Shown here piece after piece: positions 1 through 10,744 of a DNA stretch of 64,000 bases. A model generated the notes under the pieces. It was not told the DNA's origin, searched no databases, and was given only the letters and a program-made list of their open reading frames with translations. The stretch spans positions 62,001-126,000 of the forward strand of contig WFUF01000003.1 of NCBI GenBank assembly GCA_015485155.1. The letters are read 5' to 3'. The DNA comes from Robiginitomaculum sp. (lineage in GTDB: Bacteria > Pseudomonadota > Alphaproteobacteria > Caulobacterales > Maricaulaceae). Numbering within the stretch: the stretch's first letter is position 1; each line of letters begins with the position of its first letter. Made by a program: the position numbers and the translations under genes.

Positions 1-1239
1 GCCCAGGCCGGGGCGCAAGAGTGTTCAGTGCAACATGTAGTTCGCAAGCTGACCGATCTTGCCGACAAAGCCACAGACCGGCTGCGCAAACTGGAAAAAA
101 CGGGAAAATTACCTGGTTTTCACAAGAAAGGTTATGCTGCTACTTTTGCTGCGGCCAAAAAACATTCTGATACGGCCTTTGCCTTGCATCATGCATTGGC
201 AAAAGCTCTGTCTCCGATGCAAGAGTGGGATCAGAAAGTCGCCTTTTTAGCTGGCTGCGTATCTGATGCATTGGTGGAGGGAAAGGGCTGCGCGGACAGC
301 ATCCATATGCTTGATGAATTTACCTCTGAAATTGTCGCCTTACCCCATGCACTAAACAAGATGGTAGGAGGAGATACTCTTGGAGACCGCCTTGACCGCA
401 TTACTGACATGCTGATGGGAAAACCACCCGAATCAGGAAGTGAAGGTTCCAGATTGCTCGCCAAAGCGCTGACATCAAAACAATTGCCAATGACGCAAAG
501 CGCCCTTGCCGCCAGAATTTTTAGCGAGTTGTGCGGCCCGCGCAGACTTTGCCCTGATAATTTTGAGAAAGAAGTGGCGTTAAATCGCTCTATTGCTGAT
601 CGTCTGGTTGCGGTGAACCGCGCACTGGCTCCTATTGATCAAATTTCCGAGGCCTTTAACATTCGATCCAAGCGCTTGCTTGAGAATGACGCTATACACA
701 GCCTGCTAAAACGACACAGCAACAGTGCCGCCGAAGAAATAAAATGTTTGCTGCGTCTGGAAGAAAGCATTGTTGGCGACCAGAACAAGGTAAAGCTTGC
801 GTCTTTTCTGCGCGCAGTTATTGGTTCTCATAAAACCCGTAGCTGGTTCGTAAAAAAATCAAAAAACTCATTAAACATAATTGCCAATATAGCTCAGGCA
901 CAACGATCAGTATTAAGCAGCTCCTTCAAACAAAGTGACAAGGACGAATTGAGCATGCAACTGGATAGATTGTGCGCCGACATAATTGCCGACACCGGCA
1001 TCATACGCAAACTTGAATATCAAAACAAAGACCCCATTGAAGCTGGAAGAGCATTGATGCAACTGGTTGAGGGCGGGGTGCTGACTTTAGGAACCGTTTC
1101 AAACAATATATGCAAGAAAACCTTACAATTACTGCGTACCAGCCAGGTAAGAGAAGAATTGCGCAACAATAATCCAAAAACCGTAAAAATCGCCAGAGAA
1201 ATCAATACAATGATGCAAAGGATCAGGGCCAACACCTGA
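1..1239 (+). CDS. Hypothetical helical protein, 5' end probably outside the window
   Basis: Frame is open from base 1; the listed start at 28 is a GTG inside an open frame. No family recognised. Confidence 0.6.
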   Translation, partial: AQAGAQECSVQHVVRKLTDLADKATDRLRKLEKTGKLPGFHKKGYAATFAAAKKHSDTAFALHHALAKALSPMQEWDQKVAFLAGCVSDALVEGKGCADSIHMLDEFTSEIVALPHALNKMVGGDTLGDRLDRITDMLMGKPPESGSEGSRLLAKALTSKQLPMTQSALAARIFSELCGPRRLCPDNFEKEVALNRSIADRLVAVNRALAPIDQISEAFNIRSKRLLENDAIHSLLKRHSNSAAEEIKCLLRLEESIVGDQNKVKLASFLRAVIGSHKTRSWFVKKSKNSLNIIANIAQAQRSVLSSSFKQSDKDELSMQLDRLCADIIADTGIIRKLEYQNKDPIEAGRALMQLVEGGVLTLGTVSNNICKKTLQLLRTSQVREELRNNNPKTVKIAREINTMMQRIRANT

Positions 1240-1292
1240 TAAAATACTGGCCTCACTTCTTACGTATCCCCTGATTTGGAGTATTCACCCAA

Positions 1293-1463
1293 CCGCAAAA
1301 ACCCGTCCTCAAGTAGCCGCTAGGCGATAGGACATTAAAGAGTCCTCAAGTAGCGAAGCGGTAGGACACAAAAAACCTTCCCACTTTTGCTAAAAATGCA
1401 AATCTTTGCTTATCGCATTTTTGGCCGCAAAACCGGTTCCCACTTTTGCTAAAAATGCTCTAG
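1293..1463 (-). repeat. Composite palindromic repeat (copy A), directly after the gcrA stop
   Basis: GCATTTTTAGCAAAAGTGGGAACCGGTTTTGCGGCCAAAAATGCGATAAGCAAAGATTTGC unit plus two GTCCTCAAGTAGC..TAGGAC hairpins; same modules as 20010-20310. Confidence 0.85.
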
Positions 1464-1996
1464 TTATAACCACGCTTGGCTGCAGCAAGATTATCCAAAG
1501 CACCTGATGATCTGGTAGCAGGACGGCGGCGGCGACGGGTCTGGGGCTGATAGGCCTGTGCTGCATGTTCCTTGCAATAAGGAGAACTATCGGTGGAACC
1601 CCGGCCACAGAACTTAAACCCCGGTTTTGCCGGATCACCAATTGGCCATTTGCAAAGCTTGTTCGTCAGGGTCAGGACAGTGGCAAATTTGCCATTGGGA
1701 AGTTTCTGGGGCTCGATGGGTGCCGCAACCGGCTCTTCGCGACGCGGTGCAGGCGTGGCCGGGGATGATTTTGCTGCCGGAGAAGCGACAGTTTTACGCG
1801 GAGCGGCTGCCTTGGGGCGTGGTCTGGCTCTAGGTGGCCTTGAAGGTGTAGCCCGGCCAGATAGTCCCAACCGATGAACTTTGCCGATCACTGCATTGCG
1901 TGTAACCCCACCCATTTCTGTGGCAATCTGAGAGGCGCTCAAACCTTCTATCCACAGTTTTTTTAATATCTCAACCCGATCCTCGGTCCAAGCCAT
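1460..1996 (-). CDS. gcrA: GcrA cell cycle regulator
   Basis: N-terminus MAWTEDRVEILKKLWIEGLSASQIATEMGGVTRNAVIGKVHRLGLSGR is characteristic of GcrA. Confidence 0.95.
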   Translation of the reverse strand: MAWTEDRVEILKKLWIEGLSASQIATEMGGVTRNAVIGKVHRLGLSGRATPSRPPRARPRPKAAAPRKTVASPAAKSSPATPAPRREEPVAAPIEPQKLPNGKFATVLTLTNKLCKWPIGDPAKPGFKFCGRGSTDSSPYCKEHAAQAYQPQTRRRRRPATRSSGALDNLAAAKRGYN

Positions 1997-2284
1997 AGAA
2001 CAACCCCTTCATTTAACCGTAAAAATTTGGTCACAACTGCATGCTAGTTTCCGGTGAGATACGAATACTTTTAATGAAAAAACCTGTATATACCCCTCAA
2101 GCACACTAGGTATTGTAGCTGCCGGAGCCACACATACAAGATGCAGAGGGGAATTATCCACAGATTTTCTCATTGTACCCGAATTAACAGTTTAGCAGAA
2201 AGCGGCATTGTAACCCGGTTTTTTTGACACTAGAACACTTAAATGCAGATTCACTCAAAAAGCTTCAGTGTTCGACAGATCGGT

Positions 2285-3049
2285 ATGGTCAACTGGATTG
2301 GCCTTTACACCTTGTTCTCCAAGGAGGTGATGCGATTCATCAATGTCGGGTTTCAAACCCTGATAGCGCCAATAGTTTCCGCCTTATTGTTTTTGATCAT
2401 TTTCAAATTCGCCTTTGGCTCGGCAAGGCCAGCAATTCATGGCATTGACTATGTTCAGTTTCTGATCCCAGGATTGATCATGATGGGCATGTTAAACCAG
2501 TCCTTTGCCAATACTGCCTCCTCCCTGATTATATCAAAGGTTCAAGGCAATTCCGTAGACTTCCTAATGCCACCCCTGTCTGCAATAGAGCTGTTTCTCG
2601 CCTTTGTTAGCAGCGCTGCCTTGCGCGGATTATTGGTTGGTGCTGGCTCTGGTCTTGTTATGCTATTATTTGAGAGCTACCACATCAGTCATATCGGAGC
2701 TGTTATATGGTATGCGATAAACGCGACTTTGATGATGGCAATGATCGGGTTGATTGCCGGAATTGCGGGAAACCGCTTTGATCATCTTGCGGCCATTCAA
2801 AACTTTATTCTGTTGCCCTTGACCATGCTCTCAGGAACATTCTATTCGATCACCGTGTTGCCGCAAAGTTTCCAGCACCTCAGCCAGTTAAATCCGTTCT
2901 TTTATTTGATTGACGGGTTTCGATACGGGTTTACCGGGGTATCTGATGGAAACCTGCTGGTTGGTATTTTTTTGATTTCGGCCATAAATCTTGGTTTGGC
3001 AACCATTTGTTATTTGATTCTGGCTTCCGGCTGGCGGCTGAAATCCTGA
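2285..3049 (+). CDS. ABC-2 type transporter permease
   Basis: MVNWIGLYTLFSKEVMRFINVGFQTLIAPIVSALLFLIIF; multiple TM segments; ABC-2 family pattern. Start chosen at internal ATG. Confidence 0.85.
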   Translation: MVNWIGLYTLFSKEVMRFINVGFQTLIAPIVSALLFLIIFKFAFGSARPAIHGIDYVQFLIPGLIMMGMLNQSFANTASSLIISKVQGNSVDFLMPPLSAIELFLAFVSSAALRGLLVGAGSGLVMLLFESYHISHIGAVIWYAINATLMMAMIGLIAGIAGNRFDHLAAIQNFILLPLTMLSGTFYSITVLPQSFQHLSQLNPFFYLIDGFRYGFTGVSDGNLLVGIFLISAINLGLATICYLILASGWRLKS

Positions 3050-3073
3050 TTTAGTTTTGCGGAGACAATCATA

Positions 3074-4264
3074 ATGACCAGCAATTTGATACCTTCCTAC
3101 GCCCCGCCCAACCTGATTTTTGAACGTGGGTCTGGAGTATATCTGTTTGATGGCAATGGCGAGCCGTGGCTGGATTTCATTGCCGGAATTGCGGTGAATG
3201 CTCTGGGTCATTGCCACCCTGCCCTCACCAGCGCCTTACATGAGCAGACCGACAGGTTATGGCATGTCTCCAACATGTTTGATGTTCCCATGCGCGAGCA
3301 ATTGGCAGCAATGTATTGCGAAAGCAGCTTTGCTGATCTGGTGTTTTTTACCAATTCGGGCACCGAAGCCATTGAAGGATTGCTAAAGGCAGCCCGGCGG
3401 TTTCATTTTGAGAACGGGCAACCGGATCGCATCGAGGTCTTAACTTTCCAGGGGGCTTTCCATGGCCGCTCCTATGGCGCCATCAATGCCGGCGGCAACC
3501 CGGCATACCTCAAAGGCTTCGGCCCAGCCATGGCGGGCTTCAAACAGCTTCCATTTGCCGATGAACAGGCCTTCATCGATGCCATATCCCATGACACCGC
3601 CGCAGTGCTGATTGAACCAGTGCAAGGCGAAGGCGGAGTTCGCGCGGCACCAGAGGGTTTTTTACGTCTACTGCGGGCCAAATGCGATGAAACCGGGGCC
3701 TTGCTGCTCTATGATGAAATTCAATGCGGTGCTGGCAGAACCGGCAAATTGTTTGCCCATCAATGGACAGATGCCGAACCCGACGGCATGGCAGTTGCCA
3801 AAGGTGTCGGCGGTGGCTTTCCCCTTGGCGCATTTTTGACAAGCCAAAAGGTAGGGCAGCATATGATTGTTGGCACTCATGGCTCGACCTATGGCGGCAA
3901 TCCGCTGGCCATGGCTGTGGGCATTGCCCTTTGGAACGAGATTACCAAGCCTGAGACCATGGCCAATGTTATTGAAACAGGCGGATTCCTGAAACAGCAA
4001 TTGGCCAGATTAGCTGATGAGTTTCCTGATATTATCATGGAAAGCCGCGGCAAGGGCCTGCTGCTGGGACTAAAACTGCATGAACAGTTCATAGCCCGTG
4101 AAATGACGGGACTGGCGCGGGATCAGGGCTTGCTGATTGGGGCTGCCGGTGACAATGTAATTCGCATGGCACCACCGCTGATAATTACCAAAGACCATGT
4201 ACGAGAAGCCGTGGCCAAGTTGGAAAAAGCCTTACATACTGCCCGCAAATCAGGCACCAGCTAA
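3074..4264 (+). CDS. argD: Acetylornithine aminotransferase
   Basis: Class III aminotransferase motifs ([24 protein letters not shown]); followed by argF. Confidence 0.93.
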   Translation: MTSNLIPSYAPPNLIFERGSGVYLFDGNGEPWLDFIAGIAVNALGHCHPALTSALHEQTDRLWHVSNMFDVPMREQLAAMYCESSFADLVFFTNSGTEAIEGLLKAARRFHFENGQPDRIEVLTFQGAFHGRSYGAINAGGNPAYLKGFGPAMAGFKQLPFADEQAFIDAISHDTAAVLIEPVQGEGGVRAAPEGFLRLLRAKCDETGALLLYDEIQCGAGRTGKLFAHQWTDAEPDGMAVAKGVGGGFPLGAFLTSQKVGQHMIVGTHGSTYGGNPLAMAVGIALWNEITKPETMANVIETGGFLKQQLARLADEFPDIIMESRGKGLLLGLKLHEQFIAREMTGLARDQGLLIGAAGDNVIRMAPPLIITKDHVREAVAKLEKALHTARKSGTS

Positions 4265-5184
4265 TGCGCCACTTTATCGACTTAACAGCCATTCCAGCCG
4301 AGGATTTGCACGGTATTTTGGCCAATGCCATAGCCATGAAAGCAGCCAGATCCGGCCTGCCCAAAGGCACAACAGATCCAGATCCGGTATTGGCAGGCAA
4401 AATGCTGGCCTTGATTTTTGAGAAAAGCTCAACCAGAACAAGGATAAGCTTTGACATGGCCATACGGCAGTTGGGCGGGCAGTCAATGGTGCTGTCGGCT
4501 TCTGACATGCAATTGGGCCGGGGCGAAAGCATTGCGGATACGGCACGGGTATTATCGCGCTATGTGGATGCGGTGATGATCCGTGCCAACAGCCATGAAA
4601 CCGTGCATGAAATGGCCCGGCACGCAAATATCCCGGTGATTAACGGTCTTACCGATCGCTCGCACCCTTGTCAGATTATGGCCGACCTCATGACCTTGCA
4701 GGAACACAAGGGCGAATTATCAAAACTGACGCTGGCATGGGTTGGGGATGGCAATAATGTAGCCAGCAGCTTCATACATGCCGCCGCAAAATTCGGGTTC
4801 ACACTGCAACTGGCCTGCCCGGCGGAGTTTGCCCCAAATACCGACGAAACATCCGATGCAATCAATGCCGGTGCCGCAATTAAGCTAACTACCAGCCCCT
4901 TAGAAGCAGTCACCGGGGCCGATGTGGTAATTACCGACACCTTTGTCTCCATGGGTGACAAAAACCCTGAGCACAGGTTAAAAATACTTGCGCCATATCA
5001 GGTGAATAGCGAGCTAATGGCCAGGGCCGACAAAAACGCTGTTTTCCTGCACTGCCTGCCAGCTCATCGCGGCGAAGAGGTCAGCGCCGAAGTGATTGAC
5101 GGGGAGCAAAGTCTGGTTTTTGATGAAGCTGAAAATCGCCTGCATGTGCAAAAGGCGATCCTTGCATATTGCTTTGGCCAATGA
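4264..5184 (+). CDS. argF: Ornithine carbamoyltransferase
   Basis: [39 protein letters not shown] motifs; start overlaps argD stop. Confidence 0.96.
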   Translation: MRHFIDLTAIPAEDLHGILANAIAMKAARSGLPKGTTDPDPVLAGKMLALIFEKSSTRTRISFDMAIRQLGGQSMVLSASDMQLGRGESIADTARVLSRYVDAVMIRANSHETVHEMARHANIPVINGLTDRSHPCQIMADLMTLQEHKGELSKLTLAWVGDGNNVASSFIHAAAKFGFTLQLACPAEFAPNTDETSDAINAGAAIKLTTSPLEAVTGADVVITDTFVSMGDKNPEHRLKILAPYQVNSELMARADKNAVFLHCLPAHRGEEVSAEVIDGEQSLVFDEAENRLHVQKAILAYCFGQ

Positions 5185-6086
5185 ATACCGACGATCAAAA
5201 TAACAGTGCTGATGATCTGGTAACACCATTTCATCTTGAAGGTCAGCCGGTACGCGGGCGCATTGTGCGCCTTGGCCCGGCCCTGGACGAGATTTTACAG
5301 GCCCACAATTTGTCTGATCCGGTTGCGCGGCTGCTTGGTGAAGCCGTATTGAGCGCAATTTTAGCTGGCTCATCGCTGAAATTTACGGGCCGGGTAATCG
5401 TACAGGCCAGCGGCAATGGCCCGGTTTCGTTTCTGGTTTCGGATTTTACCACTGATGGCGGCGTGCGCGGCTATATCAGGGCTGATAAGGAGCAATTACC
5501 AGATGAAACTGCGCCAGAACTAAAGTCATTGATGGGTGACGGCCAATTTGCACTTACCATTGATCCGGGCAAGGCAGAGCACCGCTATCAGGGTATTGCC
5601 AAACTTGAGCCTTCCAGCTTTGCCGCCACCGCAGAAACCTATTTCAAACAATCAGAACAAATTCCAAGTCGCCTGATTTTAGCAGTTTCCAGACATACTG
5701 ACGGTGACGGAATTACTCGTTGGCGCGGCGGTGGCATATTGGCGCAAAGAATTGCTGATGATCGGGATGATGCTGAACATGATCCATGGCAGACAGCTTT
5801 GTCACTGCTGGAAACTGTTAGTGCTGACGAACTAACCGATCCAATGCTGACCACTAAGCGCCTGTTATACCGCTTGTTCCACGAACAGGGGGTCAGAACA
5901 TTTGAGCCATTACCAATTTACAAGCGCTGCACCTGCACGCCTGAACATGTAAAAGGCGTTTTGCGAAATTTCACCCGCGCCGAAGTAAAGCAGATGATAA
6001 CCAAGGACGAACAGATCGAAATGACTTGCGAGTATTGCTCCAAAACCTTTTGCTTTGCCGCCAGTGAACTTAATCAAAACCTTTAA
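5169..6086 (+). CDS. hslO: Hsp33 redox chaperone
   Basis: C-terminal CTC..CEYC cysteine pairs and Hsp33 fold pattern; overlaps argF. Confidence 0.93.
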   Translation: MLWPMNTDDQNNSADDLVTPFHLEGQPVRGRIVRLGPALDEILQAHNLSDPVARLLGEAVLSAILAGSSLKFTGRVIVQASGNGPVSFLVSDFTTDGGVRGYIRADKEQLPDETAPELKSLMGDGQFALTIDPGKAEHRYQGIAKLEPSSFAATAETYFKQSEQIPSRLILAVSRHTDGDGITRWRGGGILAQRIADDRDDAEHDPWQTALSLLETVSADELTDPMLTTKRLLYRLFHEQGVRTFEPLPIYKRCTCTPEHVKGVLRNFTRAEVKQMITKDEQIEMTCEYCSKTFCFAASELNQNL

Positions 6087-6347
6087 AGCCCCGGGCCTGT
6101 TAGTTTGGCGCAAAAACCATCTTCCAATTTTCCCCGCAGGATAAGGGCCAGAAGCAGGAAAATTTATGTCCCCTCCTGTTAAGATCGCTTACACAAGCAT
6201 AAGAACACAAAGCCCTTTTGTTTTATTGGGTTTGAGAAAAATATTTACCTGTCAAAGAGCATTTATTTTGGGGGTTTCGCCTCCAACCCTTACATTATAA
6301 CAGGCTTGGCAAGTGCGGGCGCCTTTTACACTTATCCCCGCACCTCA

Positions 6348-6516
6348 AGGGTCAGTTAGTACCGCTAAGGGTCATTTCAGGGTCAGTTTATTACCAAAAA
6401 GTGCTGTTTTGGTATGATTACAGGGTGTTACAAGTATCACTCAAGGGACAGCCGAAATTTGCGATGACCCTAATAGTGACCCTGCCGCTAACCCTGATCA
6501 TGACCCAATTCTGACC
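6348..6516. promoter_or_regulatory. Cluster of AGGGTCA / TGACCC sites around a TACCAAAA-N7-TTTTGGTA stem
   Basis: AGGGTCA at 6348, 6368, 6379; TGACCC(T) at 6465, 6477, 6501; stem 6392-6414. Confidence 0.45.
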
Positions 6517-6698
6517 ATTCTTCGCCGGAGGTAAAGTTTGAACCCGCATAATTAATTCGGCAAAATATTCTGCTGTTAAGAGTGGAAAACATTTTGAACT
6601 TACGTTCACACCTTCGTCCGGCGTGGAGCTTGCTTTTTGTTCAGTTCACGTTCATGTGTTTACCTGATGCTGGCTGATCTGTGAACTTTGGATATAAA

Positions 6699-7031
6699 AT
6701 GAATGCTTTTCTTGTGGCCAGCCTGTTGCTGACACCCGCTCTGACACCGGCACCCTTGTCGCCACCGGCCCAGCTACTTGCCGATGCTTGTATTGCCGAG
6801 GGTGAGTCCCGGACAGAATGTATCTGCTATGCCGGATTTATTGAAAAAAACTCCAGTGAGCGCGAGCTAAAAGCACTGGCAACCCTGATTGAGCCCAAAA
6901 ACCGTGAAAGTCTGGAGCAGGCATTTAGCTCCTTGATGCAGGCCGGGCTTACACCTGCAGAAATTTTTGACATTGGCATGCGCGTGGAAGAGCTAAGCGA
7001 TGACGCCACCAAGGTGTGTAAAGAAAAGTAA
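6699..7031 (+). CDS. Small exported hypothetical protein
   Basis: Signal-peptide-like N-terminus MNAFLVASLLLTPALTPAPLSPPAQLLA, cysteines after cleavage region. Confidence 0.6.
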   Translation: MNAFLVASLLLTPALTPAPLSPPAQLLADACIAEGESRTECICYAGFIEKNSSERELKALATLIEPKNRESLEQAFSSLMQAGLTPAEIFDIGMRVEELSDDATKVCKEK

Positions 7032-7047
7032 GCGTGATGAGCCTCCG

Positions 7048-7113
7048 AATAAGATCACTTAATTGACCTTATTTGAAAGCAAACTAGAATAAGGTCAGCC
7101 CGATGATCTTATT
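7048..7113. promoter_or_regulatory. Two tandem operator-like dyads AATAAGRTCA-N6-TGAYCTTATT
   Basis: 7048-7073 AATAAGATCA/TGACCTTATT; 7088-7113 AATAAGGTCA/TGATCTTATT; followed by GAGGAG and ATG at 7122. Confidence 0.75.
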
Positions 7114-7121
7114 GAGGAGTT

Positions 7122-7277
7122 ATGTTACATATATCCAAAGAAACAATCTTTGAACGTATGCAAGTCGAAAACCCGTGGCGGGAAACCGGGGAGGTGGCCA
7201 GTGTCAGTGCGTATCGACGTCGAGCTTATTTTGACAGCTTTTTTGCAGAGGTCACACAAACGGCATCACTTATTTGA
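7122..7277 (+). pseudogene. Truncated N-terminal fragment of an AAA/DUF4143-type ATPase
   Basis: MLHISKETIFERMQVENPWRETGEVASVSAYRRRAYFDSFFAEVTQTASLI*; resembles only the N-terminal ~50 aa of COG1373-like ATPases. Below the ORF track size cutoff. Confidence 0.5.
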
Positions 7278-7282
7278 TCGTC

Positions 7283-8509
7283 TTATCTGTTTTTACCGGC
7301 ACTGCGATCACGCCCGGCCAGTAAACGAAGCCGCAAAGCAGTTAGTTCAATAAAGCCGTCTGCGTCCTTTTGATCATAAACCACATCGTCCTCAAAGGTC
7401 ACATGCTCCAGTGAATACAGGGAGTTAGGAGAGGTGCGGCCAATAATACTGGCCAGACCTTTGTAGAGTTTCACACGTACTTCGCCATTTACCATGGTTT
7501 GCGAGGCATCAATGGCAGCTTGCAGCATTTCGCGTTCCGGCGAGAACCAAAATCCGTTATAAATCAACTCGGCATAGCGTGGCATAAGCTCGTCTTTTAA
7601 GTGAGCTGCCCCGCCGTCCAGGGTAATCTCTTCGATACCACGATGAGCAGACAGCAAAATCGTACCACCGGGTGTTTCGTAAATTCCCCGTGACTTCATG
7701 CCAATAAAGCGGTTTTCCAGCAAGTCCAGCCGGCCAATGCCGTGCTTGCCACCAAGTTCATTTAACCTGGTCAGCAAATTGGCCGGAGATAATTGTTCGC
7801 CATCAATACTAACCGGATCACCTTTTTCAAAGCCAATAGTGATGATTTCCGGAGCATCCGGAGCATCTTCGGGGCGCCGGGTGCGTTGATAGACAAATTC
7901 CGGGGCTTCTATAGCCGGATCTTCAAGGGCTTTGCCTTCTGATGAGGTGTGCAACAGATTTGCATCCACCGAAAACGGAGCTTCGCCACGCTTGTCCTCG
8001 GGCACTGAAATGCCTTGTTGTTCGGCATAGGCGATCAGGTCTGTGCGTGATCCAAATTCCCACTCCCGCCACGGGGCGACAATTTTGATTTCCGGATCAC
8101 GGGCCAGATATGCAAGTTCAAAACGTATCTGATCATTACCTTTGCCGGTAGCACCATGACAAACAGCATCGGCCCCGGTCAGTCGCGCAATTTCAATTTG
8201 TCGCTTGGCAATCAGTGGTCTGGCAATGGCGGTGCCCAGCAAATAACGCCCCTCATAAAGCGCATTGGCCCGAAACATTGGGAACACATATTCGCGGACA
8301 AATTCCTCGCGCAGGTCTTCGACGAAAATCTCCTTAACGCCCAATTGTTCAGCCCGTTGGCGCGCTGGCTCCAGTTCCTCGCCCTGCCCAAGATCAGCGG
8401 TAAATGCTACGACTTCCGCACCAAGATCAGCTTGCAGCCATTTTAGGATAATTGACGTATCCAGCCCACCTGAATAGGCAAGAACAACTTTTTTGGGGGC
8501 TTGCGACAT
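7283..8509 (-). CDS. argG: Argininosuccinate synthase
   Basis: [25 protein letters not shown]; start moved to ATG at 8509. Confidence 0.96.
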   Translation of the reverse strand: MSQAPKKVVLAYSGGLDTSIILKWLQADLGAEVVAFTADLGQGEELEPARQRAEQLGVKEIFVEDLREEFVREYVFPMFRANALYEGRYLLGTAIARPLIAKRQIEIARLTGADAVCHGATGKGNDQIRFELAYLARDPEIKIVAPWREWEFGSRTDLIAYAEQQGISVPEDKRGEAPFSVDANLLHTSSEGKALEDPAIEAPEFVYQRTRRPEDAPDAPEIITIGFEKGDPVSIDGEQLSPANLLTRLNELGGKHGIGRLDLLENRFIGMKSRGIYETPGGTILLSAHRGIEEITLDGGAAHLKDELMPRYAELIYNGFWFSPEREMLQAAIDASQTMVNGEVRVKLYKGLASIIGRTSPNSLYSLEHVTFEDDVVYDQKDADGFIELTALRLRLLAGRDRSAGKNR

Positions 8510-8710
8510 GGTAGCGCTCCTTAATAATTGGTGGGCACTGGAAAACCTGTAACAGACGGTGTTGTCAATGGCTGTAGGTGTTTCTTCTGAAAAAATCATG
8601 GGCTTTAGAGTCAGTATCTATTAAATTATCTGCTCAGATCAAAAAGCTACAATCTTGCACAAACCTACAGATTGTGTACAAGTCATTTTAACGAACGTCA
8701 GGGTTGTAAT

Positions 8711-9400
8711 ATGAGCGGTTATTTGAGGATTTATTGTTTGCCCTATCGCCTGGAGTGGCTATCTGAAAACGGGATTTTGGGATTCGATAAATGTAATAAA
8801 CGAAAATCAAAAAGCAAATTCTGGTTCATTTTGAACCGGAAGTGCTTTGGATGTTTTGCGGGCATAATTTTGCTTGTGCTGACTACTTTTGCCAATATCG
8901 CCCATGCCCAAAATGCTCAGAAAAAAAATGAGTGGGGATCATTTCCCATCAGCATTTCATACAGTGGTATGGGTTTTACCAAAGAGCAACGGGACAAAAT
9001 TGATACTGGTGAACTGGTCTATACTACCAGTACAACCACGTCAGGTTTGCTTTTTAGCTGTGTCAATGGTGATCTGATGGTTGCGGTTTCACTAAAGCCT
9101 CAGGATTTTACCCAGACATTCAACAAGACCACGCGCAGACACAAGGGACGCAATGTTAAGATGAGCCTTAATGATGGAGCTAAAACTGATCTGGGAACAT
9201 GGATATTAAAACCCAGACTTGGCGGTCTTTCCAGCCTAAAGTCATGGCAGGCAGCCAGATTATATAATGCAGTAGTGCGCCAGCAAAGCGTGACCCTGTT
9301 TGTGCAACGGCAAAAGCCTGTTGTGCTGGATATTCCAAAAATAAATTCAGTATTTGCCGATTTTGGCAGTGAATGCGGGCTGGGGCGAAACAAACAATAG
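8711..9400 (+). CDS. Exported hypothetical protein
   Basis: Hydrophobic segment ending FANIAHAQN; start likely internal ATG (listed start is TTG). Confidence 0.5.
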   Translation: MSGYLRIYCLPYRLEWLSENGILGFDKCNKRKSKSKFWFILNRKCFGCFAGIILLVLTTFANIAHAQNAQKKNEWGSFPISISYSGMGFTKEQRDKIDTGELVYTTSTTTSGLLFSCVNGDLMVAVSLKPQDFTQTFNKTTRRHKGRNVKMSLNDGAKTDLGTWILKPRLGGLSSLKSWQAARLYNAVVRQQSVTLFVQRQKPVVLDIPKINSVFADFGSECGLGRNKQ

Positions 9401-9482
9401 TGCAAAGTGGCAATTTCACTATAATAGCTCGGCACAATAGCCCGGATTTTGATTTTCACCTGATTGGAACTAAGGATTTTCC

Positions 9483-10043
9483 ATGGATTTGTTAGGCAAT
9501 GCGCTTTTAGTTTATCCATGGGGTATTTATGCGATGTTGGTATTAGCGCCATTTGTGCAAGAAGATGCTGCGGTCATTGCTGCGGCATCTGCCTTTAGCC
9601 TCAATCTTGGCGATCCGGTTTTATTGTTTTTAAGTATTGTAATTGGCCTTACCGCCAGTGATTTATGGAAGTATTGGGCGGGTCGTCTGGGTCGGCTGCA
9701 TAAAAAAGCAAGCGGGGTTGCGGCAAACAAGAAAGTGATGCTGGTGCGTGACAAGGTGGTAAATTCGCTGGGCCTGACATTGATGGCAACCCGTTTTGTA
9801 CCCGGAACCAGAATTCCGGTTTATCTGGCGTCCGGGTTTTTCAAGGTTCCGTTTGATCGATTTGCATTTTGGATTGTTGTATCGGGGGCTGTATATAGCC
9901 TGTTGGCTTTTTTGCTGTTTCACTTTCTTGGCGAGGTTGGAGGAAGCAAGGCCAAAGCGTTTGCTCCATTGGTGGCAATTTTTATTGTTATAATTATTTT
10001 GCTGGTGCAGTGGTTTCGCAACCGAGCCCAAAGGCTCGTTTAA
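9483..10043 (+). CDS. DedA/VTT-domain membrane protein
   Basis: Multiple TM, ATRFVPGTRIPVYLASG motif typical of DedA family. Confidence 0.85.
   Translation: MDLLGNALLVYPWGIYAMLVLAPFVQEDAAVIAAASAFSLNLGDPVLLFLSIVIGLTASDLWKYWAGRLGRLHKKASGVAANKKVMLVRDKVVNSLGLTLMATRFVPGTRIPVYLASGFFKVPFDRFAFWIVVSGAVYSLLAFLLFHFLGEVGGSKAKAFAPLVAIFIVIIILLVQWFRNRAQRLV
10023..10040 (+). terminator. Short hairpin at dedA 3' end
   Basis: CGAGCC-CAAA-GGCTCG followed by TTTA. Confidence 0.35.
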
Positions 10044-10744
10044 TCAGCTTCTTCTGGCACCAGGGTTTCGCGCACCGGATCGTTCTTCCATACCCACCAC
10101 GAATAAACCACAGCAATCAGGGTCGAGCATAAAGAGCCAAAAACCAAAATCATCAGCGCCAGTTCAGGGGCCAATACCAAAACGCCCGTCACAGTAAACA
10201 AGCCGGTCACCAAAAACAGCTTTCCGGCCAGCCGATGGGTTTTATCCCACGAAGCATCTGATGACAGGGTCCATGGGGTGCGAACTCCTAAAAACCAGTT
10301 AGGGCGAATTTTGCCGAATACCGCGCCCAGTGCTATAAGGAAAATGCCAATCATAATGGCCATAATCTTACTAACATCTGGACCGCTGGTAACATCAGAG
10401 AGATTTATGTGACCAGTAGCATTTAGCACTATCATAAAATGCACAAAGCCGAGCACGACCATAGTCCCAATCCATGCAACAAGATAGGCCATTGATGATC
10501 TGATAAGATTTGATCTGCGCGGATCTAAAAAAGGTACAATTGCTAATAATACAGATATGCCCAGCGCCATTGCCGGCAACATCCACAATACTGTACCGGC
10601 ATCGGAAAACCCATCAGCAACTCCTTGCGCATTCCAGTGCGTGGCAAATTTTTCCCCTTCGGGCAATTGCCCCATGGCCCAGAAACTTAGCGCAAACATG
10701 GGTATAATAAACAGCGCGCTGATTATAATTCCCTTAGTTGTCAT
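10040..10744 (-). CDS. SdpI/DUF1648 family membrane protein
   Basis: DUF1648-like FATHWNAQGVADGF and SdpI-like IRPNWFLGVRTPWTLSSDASWDKTHRLAGKLF. Confidence 0.88.
   Translation of the reverse strand: MTTKGIIISALFIIPMFALSFWAMGQLPEGEKFATHWNAQGVADGFSDAGTVLWMLPAMALGISVLLAIVPFLDPRRSNLIRSSMAYLVAWIGTMVVLGFVHFMIVLNATGHINLSDVTSGPDVSKIMAIMIGIFLIALGAVFGKIRPNWFLGVRTPWTLSSDASWDKTHRLAGKLFLVTGLFTVTGVLVLAPELALMILVFGSLCSTLIAVVYSWWVWKNDPVRETLVPEEAD

Noticed and set aside
2224-2448. ORF overlapping the start of the ABC-2 permease
   Set aside because: Out of frame with the convincing permease and lacks any motif.
3198-4092. Overlapping ORFs on both strands inside argD
   Set aside because: Alternative frames of a strongly supported gene, no recognisable domains.
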